Part shown: positions 8,892 through 17,536 of the stretch, one piece after another | Numbering within the stretch: the first letter of the stretch is position 1 | Layout of the letters: each line of letters begins with the position of its first letter | NCBI GenBank assembly: GCA_036277235.1 | Contig: DASUNJ010000464.1 | Location: 1-22,372 of the forward strand | Direction of reading: 5' to 3' | Source: DATMER01 sp036277235 | GTDB lineage: Bacteria > Acidobacteriota > Thermoanaerobaculia > Multivoradales > UBA5704 | DNA: 22,372 nucleotides | The notes under the pieces: model-generated | The model's input: only the letters and a program-made list of their open reading frames with translations | Database searches by the model: none | Told to the model about the DNA's origin: nothing | Translations under genes and position numbers: made by a program

Positions 8892-11723
8892 ATGAGATAC
8901 CCAAAGATCCTCCCGCTCCTCCTCTGCCTGCTCGCTGTGGCTCCGATCTGGGCCCAGGTCCCGGTCTCCGCCCCTGCCGAGAACCTGGAGGCCCTGCTTC
9001 CGGTCGATCCCGAGATCACGATCGGCAAGCTCCCGAACGGCTTGACCTATTACATCCGCAAGAACAGCATCCCGGCCGGACGGGCGGACATCTGGCTCGT
9101 GGTCAACGCCGGATCGGTCCTCGAAGATGAGGACCAGCTCGGCCTCGCCCACCTGGTCGAGCACATGGCGTTCAACGGCTCCCGGGCCTTCGAGCACCAG
9201 GACCTCGTGCGCTACCTGGAATCCATCGGCATGCGCTTCGGAGCGGACGTCAACGCCTACACCGGGTTCGACGAGACCGTCTACACGCTCACGGTCCCGA
9301 CCGACCGGCCGCAGTATGTTGAGCAATCCCTTCGCATCCTGAAAGACTGGGCGGACGGGCTCACCTTCGATCCCGAAGAGCTGGCCAAGGAGCGCGGCGT
9401 GGTCGTCGAAGAATGGCGGCTCGGCCGCGGCGCCTCGGCGCGCATGGACGACCAGCAGTTCCCCATCCTCTTCCAGGGCTCCCGCTACGCCGAGCGGCTG
9501 CCCATCGGCCAGAAAGAGATCCTGGAAAAAGCGACCCCCGAGGCCCTCCGCCGCTTCTACCAGGACTGGTACCGGCCCGACCTCATGGCCGTCGTGGCCG
9601 TGGGCGACTTCAATCCCTCCCGCATCGAAGAGCAGATCCGCAAGCAGCTCGGCGGGCTCAAGAACCCCGATACGCCCCGGCCGCGCGAAGTCTTCCCCGT
9701 GCCCGCGCACCAGGAGACCTTGTTCTCCTTCTCCACCGATCCCGAGGCCACGGACACCACCGTCGCCATTCACTGGAAGCAGCCGAAGCGCCGCGAAGAC
9801 CGCATCGTCGACTACCGCCGGTCCATCGTCGAAGCGCTCTACCACGCCATGCTCAACCAGCGGCTGGACGAGATCGCGCAGCGCCCCGATCCGCCGTTCC
9901 TCTGGGCCGGCTCGGACACCGGCCGCTTCGTGCGCTCGGCCGAGGTGACCTCCCTCGCCGCGGGCGTGCGCGACGGCGGCGTCGAGCGCGGCCTGGAAGC
10001 GCTCCTCGCCGAAGTCGAGCGCGTCCGGCGCCACGGCTTCACCCCGGGAGAGCTCGAGCGCGCCAAGAAGGAGTGGCTCGTCGGCTACGAGCAGGCCGAG
10101 CGCGAGCGCGGCAAGATCGAGTCCACCACCTTCGCCGAAGAGTTCGTCCGCGCCTTCACCTATGGCGAAGCGGTCCCCGGCATCCCGGCCGAGGTGAAGA
10201 TGGTGCGCCGCTTCCTGCCCGGCATCACCCTCGACGAAGTGAACCATCTCGCGGACGAGTGGCTGACCGATCACAGCCGGGTCGTCCTCGTGAACGCTCC
10301 CAAGAAGGAAGGGGTGGCCCTGCCCGCCGAGGACCGCCTCCGCACCGTGTTCGCAACCGCGGCGAAGCGCGAGGTCGAGCCCTACGTGGACCGCGCCGTC
10401 TCCGGCCCCCTGGTGCCGGCGGCGCCCAAGCCGGGCACGGTCATCAGCGAAACCAAAATCAAGCAGATCGGCGTCACCGAATGGCGCCTTTCCAACGGCG
10501 TGCGGGTGCTCCTCAAGCCCACGGACTTCAAGAACGACGAGATCCTGCTCACCTCCTACAGCCCCGGCGGCCACTCGCTCGTCCCGGACGCGGAATTCCC
10601 CTCCGCCCTGTTCGCCACCGCCCTGGTCGGCGAGGCGGGCTTCGGGCAGTTCGACTCCATCTCGCTCGAAAAGGCGCTGGCCGGGAGATCGGTCCAGGTC
10701 GGGCCCTACATCGCCCAGCTCGAAGAAGGGATCGAAGGGGGCTCCTCCGTGCGCGACCTGGAGACGCTGCTCCAACTCGTCTACCTGAGCGTCACGGCCC
10801 CGCGCCAGGACGAAGCGGCCTTCCGCGCCGTCCTCGACCGGATGCGCGCCTTTGCCGAAAACCGCCTGGCCGATCCCGTCGAAGTCTTCAGCGACGCCAT
10901 GATGCGCGCCCTCACCCAGGGCAATCCGCGCTGGCAGCCGATCTCGCCGGAGCTCATCGGCAAGGTCGATCCCGCCGTGGCCTGGAGGATCTACCGCGAC
11001 CGGTTCGCCGACGCGGGAGACTTCACCTTCCTGCTCGTGGGCAGCTTCCAGCCCGACGCGATCAAGCCGCTGGTCCAGACCTGGCTGGGCGGGCTCCCCT
11101 CGCAGGGACGCAAGGAATCCTGGAAGGACGTGGGCGTCCGGCCGCCGGACGGCGTGGTCGAAGTCAAGATCGAGCGCGGGCTGGAGCCCAAGAGCCAGGT
11201 GCAGATCGTCTTCACCGGAGACGCGCCGTTCAGCCGCGTGGCCCGCCACGACATCTCGTCGCTCTCCGACGTCCTCGACGTGCGGCTGCGCGAAGTCCTG
11301 CGGGAAGACATGGGAGCCATCTACGGCGTCCAGGTCAACGCCGGGCTCGAACGCCGCCCGCACGAGCGCTACACCGTCACGCTGGGCTTCGGCTGCGCGC
11401 CCGAGCAGGTGCAGGCGCTGGTCAAGGCCGTGTTCGCGGAGATCGAGTCGATCCAGAGAAACGGCATCGGCGAGAGCTACGTCCAGCAAGTGCAGGAAAA
11501 GCAGCGCCGCGAGCGGGAGACCAACCTCAAGACCAATGAATTCTGGCTGGCAGCCATGGAAGCCTACGACTCCGAAGGCCTCGACCTCCGCGACCTGCCG
11601 CGTTACGATCAATTGGTCGACAGGGTGAGCACCAAGACCATCCAGGACGCCGCCCGCCGCTACCTGCGCCGAGAGCGCTACGTGCTGGGCGTCCTCGATC
11701 CAGAGAAGAAGGAAGCGAAGTGA
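8892..11723 (+). CDS. Secreted M16-family zinc metallopeptidase (PqqL-like)
   Basis: A 943-residue exported protein with signal peptide (MRYPKILPLLLCLLAVAP, cleaved near WAQ). The N-terminal M16 half carries the inverted zinc motif HLVEH (H87, E90, H91) and a downstream ERGVVVEEW block whose E174 (or E173) should be the third ligand. The second half (about 520-930) is the inactive M16 partner domain, starting NGVRVLLKPTDFKNDEI and lacking HxxEH. Length and two-half layout match bacterial PqqL/pitrilysin-like peptidases, which degrade peptides in a closed chamber in the periplasm. The start at 8892 is preferred over an upstream in-frame ATG (8793) because it places the signal peptide first. 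Its stop overlaps the next start (GTGA). Confidence 0.93.
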   Translation: MRYPKILPLLLCLLAVAPIWAQVPVSAPAENLEALLPVDPEITIGKLPNGLTYYIRKNSIPAGRADIWLVVNAGSVLEDEDQLGLAHLVEHMAFNGSRAFEHQDLVRYLESIGMRFGADVNAYTGFDETVYTLTVPTDRPQYVEQSLRILKDWADGLTFDPEELAKERGVVVEEWRLGRGASARMDDQQFPILFQGSRYAERLPIGQKEILEKATPEALRRFYQDWYRPDLMAVVAVGDFNPSRIEEQIRKQLGGLKNPDTPRPREVFPVPAHQETLFSFSTDPEATDTTVAIHWKQPKRREDRIVDYRRSIVEALYHAMLNQRLDEIAQRPDPPFLWAGSDTGRFVRSAEVTSLAAGVRDGGVERGLEALLAEVERVRRHGFTPGELERAKKEWLVGYEQAERERGKIESTTFAEEFVRAFTYGEAVPGIPAEVKMVRRFLPGITLDEVNHLADEWLTDHSRVVLVNAPKKEGVALPAEDRLRTVFATAAKREVEPYVDRAVSGPLVPAAPKPGTVISETKIKQIGVTEWRLSNGVRVLLKPTDFKNDEILLTSYSPGGHSLVPDAEFPSALFATALVGEAGFGQFDSISLEKALAGRSVQVGPYIAQLEEGIEGGSSVRDLETLLQLVYLSVTAPRQDEAAFRAVLDRMRAFAENRLADPVEVFSDAMMRALTQGNPRWQPISPELIGKVDPAVAWRIYRDRFADAGDFTFLLVGSFQPDAIKPLVQTWLGGLPSQGRKESWKDVGVRPPDGVVEVKIERGLEPKSQVQIVFTGDAPFSRVARHDISSLSDVLDVRLREVLREDMGAIYGVQVNAGLERRPHERYTVTLGFGCAPEQVQALVKAVFAEIESIQRNGIGESYVQQVQEKQRRERETNLKTNEFWLAAMEAYDSEGLDLRDLPRYDQLVDRVSTKTIQDAARRYLRRERYVLGVLDPEKKEAK

Positions 11724-13291
11724 AACCAAGGACCAAAAGGACTCAAACGACCAAAAGGACAAAGCCTGTTCTTCCAGTCCTTTTGGTCCTTTACGTCCTT
11801 TTGGTCCCTTCCCCTGCCCAAGCCGCCACCGGCAGGGTCCCGGGCCAGTTCATCGCCAAGATCCACACCGAAGCCCTGGGCCGCCTTCCCGACCGCGACG
11901 AGTGGCTGCAAGCGGTGAGCTGGTTCCAGGCCAACGGCTGCCGCGCTTCGACCCTGAACGCCTGGGGCCGCAAGGTCTATCTCTCCAGCGATTACCTCTC
12001 GCGGGGCTACGACCCGCCGGCCGAGCTGCTCACGCTCTACCGCGGCGTGCTCAACCGCGAGCCCGACGCGGCCGACTTCCAGATCCGTCTGAAGGCCCGG
12101 CAAAGAGGCCAGGACTTCCGCAACACCGTCGATGCCTTCTTCTCCAACCGCGAATTCCGCCGGCTCGCGAAAAAGATCTGCGGCACCCAGGCCAGCTACT
12201 CCTTCGGCAAGCAGCCGGCGCTCGCGCTGCCAGTGAGCAGTCCAGGCTTCCAGGGGACCGGCGCGCAGCTCCAGGCGCTCCTCAACGCCACCCCCAGGGG
12301 AGAAACCGTCCACCTCGCCCAGAAGACCGTGGTGCGGCTGACCGCTCCGCTCGTGATCCCGGCGGGAGTGACCCTCGCCACGACCGGCCTCCCGGAGCCG
12401 ACCCGCTACGCCCTGATGGGCCGGCTCGTGCGCAGCGCCGGCTTCAAGACCGCGGCCGTGACCCTCCAGGATGGCGCGGCGCTGGACAACGTCTGGGTGG
12501 ACGGCCAGCGGGGCATGGTCGGCTTCATCGACGACGGCATCAACGTCCGCCTCCTCGGAGGCAATGGGACCAGGATCGAGAACAGCGTGATCACCAACGC
12601 CGCGGGCTGGTCGAGCGTCCAGGCTTTCGGGACCTCCGAAGGCTTCCCCTGCAACGCTGTCAGGGTCACGGGCAATCTGGTCACGGCCTACTCCAGCGGG
12701 CATGTCCGCGGCAAGCTGAAGCACAACCCCTGGACCGACGGCCTGAGCATCTCCTGCGAATCCACCCTCGTCCAGGAGAACGAGATCGTGGACGCGACCG
12801 ACGTGGGCATCGTGCTCTTCCGCGCCCATCCCGCGGTCCAGAGGTCCCTGGTGAGCTTCAACCGCATCCTCGCCGCGGGCAACTCGGCTTACGGAGCGAT
12901 CACGATCGACGGCCTCCAGGGCCGGGGCACGAAGCCCGACTTCCGCGGCGCCGTCGTCGAAGCCAACATCTTCTGGTCGAGCCCCGCCACGCACTTCGAC
13001 ATCGGTATCTCGGTCGGCACGAGAGCCTGGTTCGGCCCGCCGGCCGACCTGGCGAGCGGGGTCGCCGTGGTCACCAACACCACGAACGGAATCCCTACCC
13101 GGGTCGACAGCGGCCTCGCGGTCAGCGGCATGCTCGACGCCCACGTGTCGGGCAACGACCTCACCCTGATCCTGGTCGACGTCTCCCGCTGCCCCACCGC
13201 CCCCGTGGGAGCCTCGGTCGTCGCCGGCTACGCCTCCGGAGACCTCCAGCCCTACACCGACGCCCTCTACGACTGGTGCATCGGGCACTGA
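11720..13291 (+). CDS. Exported DUF4214 and right-handed beta-helix protein
   Basis: A 523-residue protein starting at GTG, overlapping the peptidase stop by four bases. Residues 1-35 form a signal peptide: basic start (K/R/T-rich to residue 15), hydrophobic core 16-30, cleavage likely after SPAQA (35). A DUF4214-like helical domain follows (about 40-155; TLYRGVLNREPDAADF is the family's typical block). From about 180 to the end are short beta-rich repeats (RIENSVITN, AVRVTGNLVTA, TLVQENEIVDATDVGIVL, VSFNRILAAGN) as in parallel beta-helix or pectate-lyase-fold proteins. It probably acts at the cell surface on a polysaccharide or as an adhesive structure; no catalytic residues can be assigned. 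The DNA for the signal peptide is a palindromic repeat. Confidence 0.8.
   Translation: MKPRTKRTQTTKRTKPVLPVLLVLYVLLVPSPAQAATGRVPGQFIAKIHTEALGRLPDRDEWLQAVSWFQANGCRASTLNAWGRKVYLSSDYLSRGYDPPAELLTLYRGVLNREPDAADFQIRLKARQRGQDFRNTVDAFFSNREFRRLAKKICGTQASYSFGKQPALALPVSSPGFQGTGAQLQALLNATPRGETVHLAQKTVVRLTAPLVIPAGVTLATTGLPEPTRYALMGRLVRSAGFKTAAVTLQDGAALDNVWVDGQRGMVGFIDDGINVRLLGGNGTRIENSVITNAAGWSSVQAFGTSEGFPCNAVRVTGNLVTAYSSGHVRGKLKHNPWTDGLSISCESTLVQENEIVDATDVGIVLFRAHPAVQRSLVSFNRILAAGNSAYGAITIDGLQGRGTKPDFRGAVVEANIFWSSPATHFDIGISVGTRAWFGPPADLASGVAVVTNTTNGIPTRVDSGLAVSGMLDAHVSGNDLTLILVDVSRCPTAPVGASVVAGYASGDLQPYTDALYDWCIGH
11728..11810. repeat. Palindromic AAAGGAC-type repeat, copy 2, inside a CDS
   Basis: The left arm (11728-11760) and right arm (11777-11810) are near-perfect reverse complements over about 33 bases (three substitutions and one extra base), with a loop of about 16 bases. 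The building block is AAGGACCAAA, the same family as at 5604-5695. Unlike copy 1 it is translated: the left arm gives the basic n-region (KRT motifs) and the right arm, GTCCTTTTGGTCCTT, gives the hydrophobic core (VLLVL) of the signal peptide of the beta-helix protein. Confidence 0.85.
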
Positions 13292-13313
13292 GAGCTGAGC
13301 TACCATACCCGCC

Positions 13314-14771
<1,458 letters not shown>

Positions 14772-14782
14772 GCGCACACCTA

Positions 14783-14836
14783 CCCAAGTGGCAGGGGCGG
14801 GTCCGCTCCCGTAACGGGCCCGTACCCCTTCTTGGG
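14783..14836 (+). terminator. Nested hairpin after the NCS1 permease gene
   Basis: CCCAAG at 14783-14788 pairs with CTTGGG at 14831-14836 and encloses GGGG (14794-14797) against CCCC (14825-14828), with a smaller CCCG-TAA-CGGG hairpin inside. It starts 12 bases after the stop codon, a normal place for a 3' end structure, but there is no T-tract, so factor-independent termination is doubtful. Confidence 0.4.
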
Positions 14837-14944
14837 ATCCATCGAATGTCAAAGAGCCAGCGGGCGAGGGCGAACCGGCTCGGCCAGCCCTCCAACGCCC
14901 CGATGCGCCTGCACACGAGACAGGGGTAAAGCTTGGCAGAGCCC

Positions 14945-14974
14945 TTGACGCATGTCAAGCGATATGTGTACACT
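14945..14974 (+). promoter_or_regulatory. Candidate sigma-70 promoter for the second repeat array
   Basis: TTGACG at 14945-14950 and TACACT at 14969-14974 are separated by 18 bases. The -35 is half of a dyad, TTGAC-GCAT-GTCAA (14945-14958), which could be a repressor site. No credible coding sequence follows; the predicted transcript would enter the boxA motif at 15096 after about 115 bases and then the repeat array. Confidence 0.45.
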
Positions 14975-15095
14975 CCATGCCGTTTCGGATTCTTCAATGT
15001 GGACAGGAAGCCCCGAGCAGTGAGAGATGTCGAAACCTTCGTGCCGCTCTCCTCAGGGATGAAACAGTTACCGCCAGGTGGCAGCGGTCCGGGGG

Positions 15096-15114
15096 TGCTC
15101 TTTGAAAACTTGGA
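15096..15114 (+). promoter_or_regulatory. boxA-like antitermination motif 1
   Basis: TGCTCTTTGAAAACTTGGA is close to the boxA of bacterial rRNA leaders, where NusB-NusE binds RNA to make RNA polymerase resistant to termination; boxA is also known in leaders of some CRISPR arrays. There is no rRNA gene here. It lies between the promoter candidate and the repeat array on the same strand. The motif is seen; the function is inferred. Confidence 0.55.
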
Positions 15115-15119
15115 TCCAT

Positions 15120-15146
15120 GCTCCTGGACAGGCGAAATCCAGGAGC
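15120..15146 (+). other. Perfect 9-bp hairpin just after boxA 1
   Basis: GCTCCTGGA (15120-15128) and TCCAGGAGC (15138-15146) are exact reverse complements around a 9-base loop. It begins five bases after the boxA-like motif, so it would be part of the same leader RNA. No T-run follows (the next bases are TTAAGAGG), so it is not an intrinsic terminator. Confidence 0.5.
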
Positions 15147-15205
15147 TTAAGAGGGGTCCGCGCGCCAGCCATGCTGAAGCGCCCTCCCGCCCTCAACCGC
15201 CAGGG

Positions 15206-15238
15206 GAGCCGGACGCGGACACGGCTCTCGCCCTTTTT
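15206..15238 (+). terminator. Weak terminator-like hairpin upstream of array 2
   Basis: GAGCCG (15206-15211) pairs with CGGCTC (15222-15227), and five T residues follow at 15234-15238 after a six-base gap. The gap makes it a poor intrinsic terminator on its own. In this position, between a boxA-like motif and the array, it is the kind of site antitermination would override. Confidence 0.25.
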
Positions 15239-15326
15239 CTCACCCGGACTCCGCGGAAGAGTCGGGAACTCTCCGCAGTCATTTCCACAATGCCGCGGAA
15301 CATCAGGGGCTGATTTCAGAGGAGAT

Positions 15327-15680
15327 GGGGACGATCCGCATCGGAATGGGCGCCTTCCCAACCCAGATGCCGGCCTTCCCATCGGGATGGGAGGGGGTCC
15401 CATCGAGATGCCAGGCTCTCCCATCGGGATTGGAGCCTTCGCCATCCGGATCGGAGGCTTCCCCGTCAAGATCGGAACGGCCCAAGCTAGATGGGAACGG
15501 CCCGCATCTGAACGGGAGGCTCTCCCACCGGAATGGGAGGCTTCTCCATCTGGCTGGGGAACGGTTCAATCCGGGTGGGAAGCTCCGCTATCTGGATGGG
15601 AGCCTTCTCCACCTGGATGGAAGGGCGCCCATCTGGAACGGGATGCTCCCCGTCCGGACGGGGAGCTCTCCCATCTGAAT
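15327..15680. repeat. Array 2: 17 degenerate tandem copies of a 20-22-bp unit
   Basis: Units run from 15327 to 15680: twelve of 21 bases, four of 20 and one of 22; a weaker unit may precede at 15306-15326. The typical unit is GGGAGGCTTCCCCATCTGGAT with variants, containing an internal GGGAG/CTCCC mini-dyad (for example GGGAGCTCTCCC at 15661-15672). The length changes shift the reading frame several times within the array, so a single translated repeat protein is very unlikely. The unit sequence is unrelated to array 1 at 162-602, but the period and the hairpin-per-unit design are the same. There are no unique spacers. It lies in a 1.4-kb gene-poor region between two boxA-like motifs. Confidence 0.85.
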
Positions 15681-15772
15681 CGCGGGCGCAGGGTGCACTC
15701 ACCCCGCGTAGATCTGAAACTCGCGCAGCTCCTGGATCTGGTCGCGGAGACGATGAGAGCTCTTCGCGGGGA

Positions 15773-15790
15773 GGTTCTTTGAAAATTGAG
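15773..15790 (+). promoter_or_regulatory. boxA-like antitermination motif 2
   Basis: GGTTCTTTGAAAATTGAG repeats the core of the motif at 15096 (CTTTGAAAA followed by C/- and TTG) on the same strand, about 93 bases after the end of array 2. What follows (15788-15843) could fold into a small branched RNA closed by AAGGCT and AGCCTT, with GGAC/GTCC inside. Function inferred by similarity to boxA. Confidence 0.45.
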
Positions 15791-15856
15791 AAAGGCTGGT
15801 GGCCTCCGGCTCCAAGGACGCCTTGTGGGGTCCTAGCCTTCTGGGAATCCGTGTGT

Positions 15857-15958
15857 CCCTCCCTAGCGGGAGGGGCAGGTGGGCTCCGGGGAGAAGGCCG
15901 GGAGGAGTGTGCTTACCCCCCTCGATGTATACCTCTCCACCTCACAAGCGAGGTGGAG
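15857..15958. other. Two perfect hairpins in the intergenic region
   Basis: The first is CCCTCCC-TAGC-GGGAGGG at 15857-15874 (7-bp stem, 4-base loop). The second is CTCCACCTC (15935-15943) against GAGGTGGAG (15950-15958), a 9-bp stem with a 6-base loop. Both resemble the common GC-rich extragenic palindromes of high-GC genomes. Neither has a T-run. They separate array 2 from the promoter of the nuclease gene. Confidence 0.45.
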
Positions 15959-16004
15959 GCTGGAGCCTTGCCCGCTCTCGTTCGATCGGCAGCCGCCCCA
16001 TTGA

Positions 16005-16033
16005 TTGACTCGCCTCTGGCGCGGGTCTAAACT
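16005..16033 (+). promoter_or_regulatory. Sigma-70-like promoter of the HEPN nuclease gene
   Basis: TTGACT at 16005-16010 and TAAACT at 16028-16033 are spaced by exactly 17 bases. Transcription would begin near 16040, giving a leader of about 130 bases. This leader contains GAGGAG at 16063-16068 and a possible 33-codon frame (16080-16181) that ends inside the first codons of the nuclease gene. Confidence 0.5.
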
Positions 16034-16170
16034 GACTAAGTTGTTAATCCAGTCACTTGTTGGGCGAGGAGCTCATGTGATGAAGCCTGCTTCGCCACAC
16101 CAGTGCAGCCGAGAGGTAAGACGGAGACGAATAGACACGCGCCAAGGCAAGACTCCACAGAAAGGCCGCC

Positions 16171-17484
16171 TTGCGAACTGAACTCTTACTGCTTGTGCCC
16201 GACGACGAGTCCTTCTGCAGCAACAAGAAGGCATTCGTTGACTTCCTAAAAGTAGATGCCCTCATTACAGTCTCAGGCCAGAAAATCAGCTTCCGACGAG
16301 CAGCGAAATCCAAGGAGTTGGTATCAGCACGCTTCCGGATCGAAACCGACAAGGTCAAATCGAAGCATGAGCGCTACTTTTTGTTGACTCTAGAGTGTCA
16401 AGATGAATCCCTGCTAGACGAGTTCACTGAGCTATGTGATCGCATACGCATCATCGGGGAACGACTTTCGCCCGGACGCACCGCCATCAACACGATATGG
16501 GATGATGTTGGACGGATCTACGCCGAGAAGTCCTATCCGTTGATCAACGAGGTCGAGAACCTTCTGCGCCGATTAATTGCAAAGTTCATGCTCATTACCG
16601 TAGGTGTCAACTGGTCTAAGGATACGATTCATCCTGAGCTCTTCAAGAAGATCGAAAGCTTTGATGATCCAGAACCATACACCAACGACCTATACAAGCT
16701 CGACTTTATCCACCTGAAGCAAGTTCTCTTCGAGAAGAAGCGCGACATTAGCCTGGACGAACTTGATCGGCTATTGAGCCGAACCAGCTTCAGCGACGAA
16801 GACAAGGAAAAGATTCAGAAATACATTCCGCGTTCCAACTGGGAGAAATACTTCTCGACCTTGATCGACGATCGGGAAAGTAGCCTGGAAAAGAAGTGGG
16901 AGATTCTGTACAAACTAAGGAACAAGGTCGCTCACAATAGACACGTCAAAAAGGAAGAGTATGAAAAAATCAAGGGGCTCACCTCACAAATCAAAATAAT
17001 AATCGACAAGGCGTCGGCCAAACTTGGCGAAATAGACTTAAACGAAGAAGATAGGGAGTTAATCATCTACTCCTACGGCTCCGACTCACCCACTGCTATC
17101 AACTACCTAACAGAAAAGGCTGTCGCTGAGTACTACGTGAAGTCTGGCTATGATGTCACTCTGCTGGGCGGCAGATCACGCGCAGATTTTCTTGCAAGTA
17201 AGGACGGAATCAAGGTCGCAGTAGATGTGAAGTCTACACGATCACGGGATCTAAGATTGATGATCAAATCGGTGATTGATCGTGAACGCAGCTATGCGAC
17301 TCAACCGGTCGAAGGTGAAACTTTCGCGAAGCGTCAAGTTGTGGTGGTGGTAAGAGACTACCTTGAGAATCCTCCTCCCGACGAACTTCTCGCATATGTC
17401 ATTTTTGCTACAGAAGCGCACGGCTTCGATATTCAGCTCGGTTGGCTAAACGAAGACGGGGCCTATGTTCTCCTAGAGAAATAA
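16171..17484 (+). CDS. Swt1-type HEPN plus PD-(D/E)XK nuclease fusion, putative defence gene
   Basis: A 437-residue protein in clearly lower-GC DNA (29 of 60 G/C in both 16201-16260 and 17041-17100). Residues 1-115 are unrecognised. Residues about 115-275 are helical and end in WEILYKLRNKVAHNRHV, whose R250-N251-x3-H255 is the Rx4-6H active-site motif of HEPN RNases; the block resembles the Swt1-type HEPN family. The C-terminal domain (about 310-437) has a PD-(D/E)XK layout: helix with E315/E320, D339 in RADF, then D352-V-K354 in VAVDVKST. HEPN proteins of this kind often serve in abortive infection or toxin systems. The TTG start is chosen because an in-frame stop lies at 16132-16134 with no ATG or GTG between, and GAAAGG precedes it. 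Domain calls are from motifs only. Confidence 0.75.
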   Translation: MRTELLLLVPDDESFCSNKKAFVDFLKVDALITVSGQKISFRRAAKSKELVSARFRIETDKVKSKHERYFLLTLECQDESLLDEFTELCDRIRIIGERLSPGRTAINTIWDDVGRIYAEKSYPLINEVENLLRRLIAKFMLITVGVNWSKDTIHPELFKKIESFDDPEPYTNDLYKLDFIHLKQVLFEKKRDISLDELDRLLSRTSFSDEDKEKIQKYIPRSNWEKYFSTLIDDRESSLEKKWEILYKLRNKVAHNRHVKKEEYEKIKGLTSQIKIIIDKASAKLGEIDLNEEDRELIIYSYGSDSPTAINYLTEKAVAEYYVKSGYDVTLLGGRSRADFLASKDGIKVAVDVKSTRSRDLRLMIKSVIDRERSYATQPVEGETFAKRQVVVVVRDYLENPPPDELLAYVIFATEAHGFDIQLGWLNEDGAYVLLEK

Positions 17485-17536
17485 GTCAGGACTTAACCAT
17501 TAACCGCCGAGCACATCGACGGGATGTCTCGGCCTG

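Noticed and set aside
8670..11762. 1030-codon minus-strand open frame
   Set aside because: Lies opposite the M16 peptidase and starts inside the palindromic repeat (SFWSFESF pattern); no recognisable domain.
15096..15114. rRNA operon leader
   Set aside because: The boxA-like motif is convincing, but no rRNA or tRNA sequence follows in the window.
14933..15313. 126-codon open frame from a TTG
   Set aside because: It begins upstream of and overlaps a promoter-like site and boxA, has no family resemblance and no ribosome site.
15327..15680. CRISPR array
   Set aside because: No constant repeat alternating with unique spacers; every 21-bp unit is a variant of one consensus, and there are no cas genes.
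15078..15782. Repeat protein encoded by array 2
   Set aside because: Units of 20 and 22 bp shift the periodic pattern between frames within the array; no start signal.
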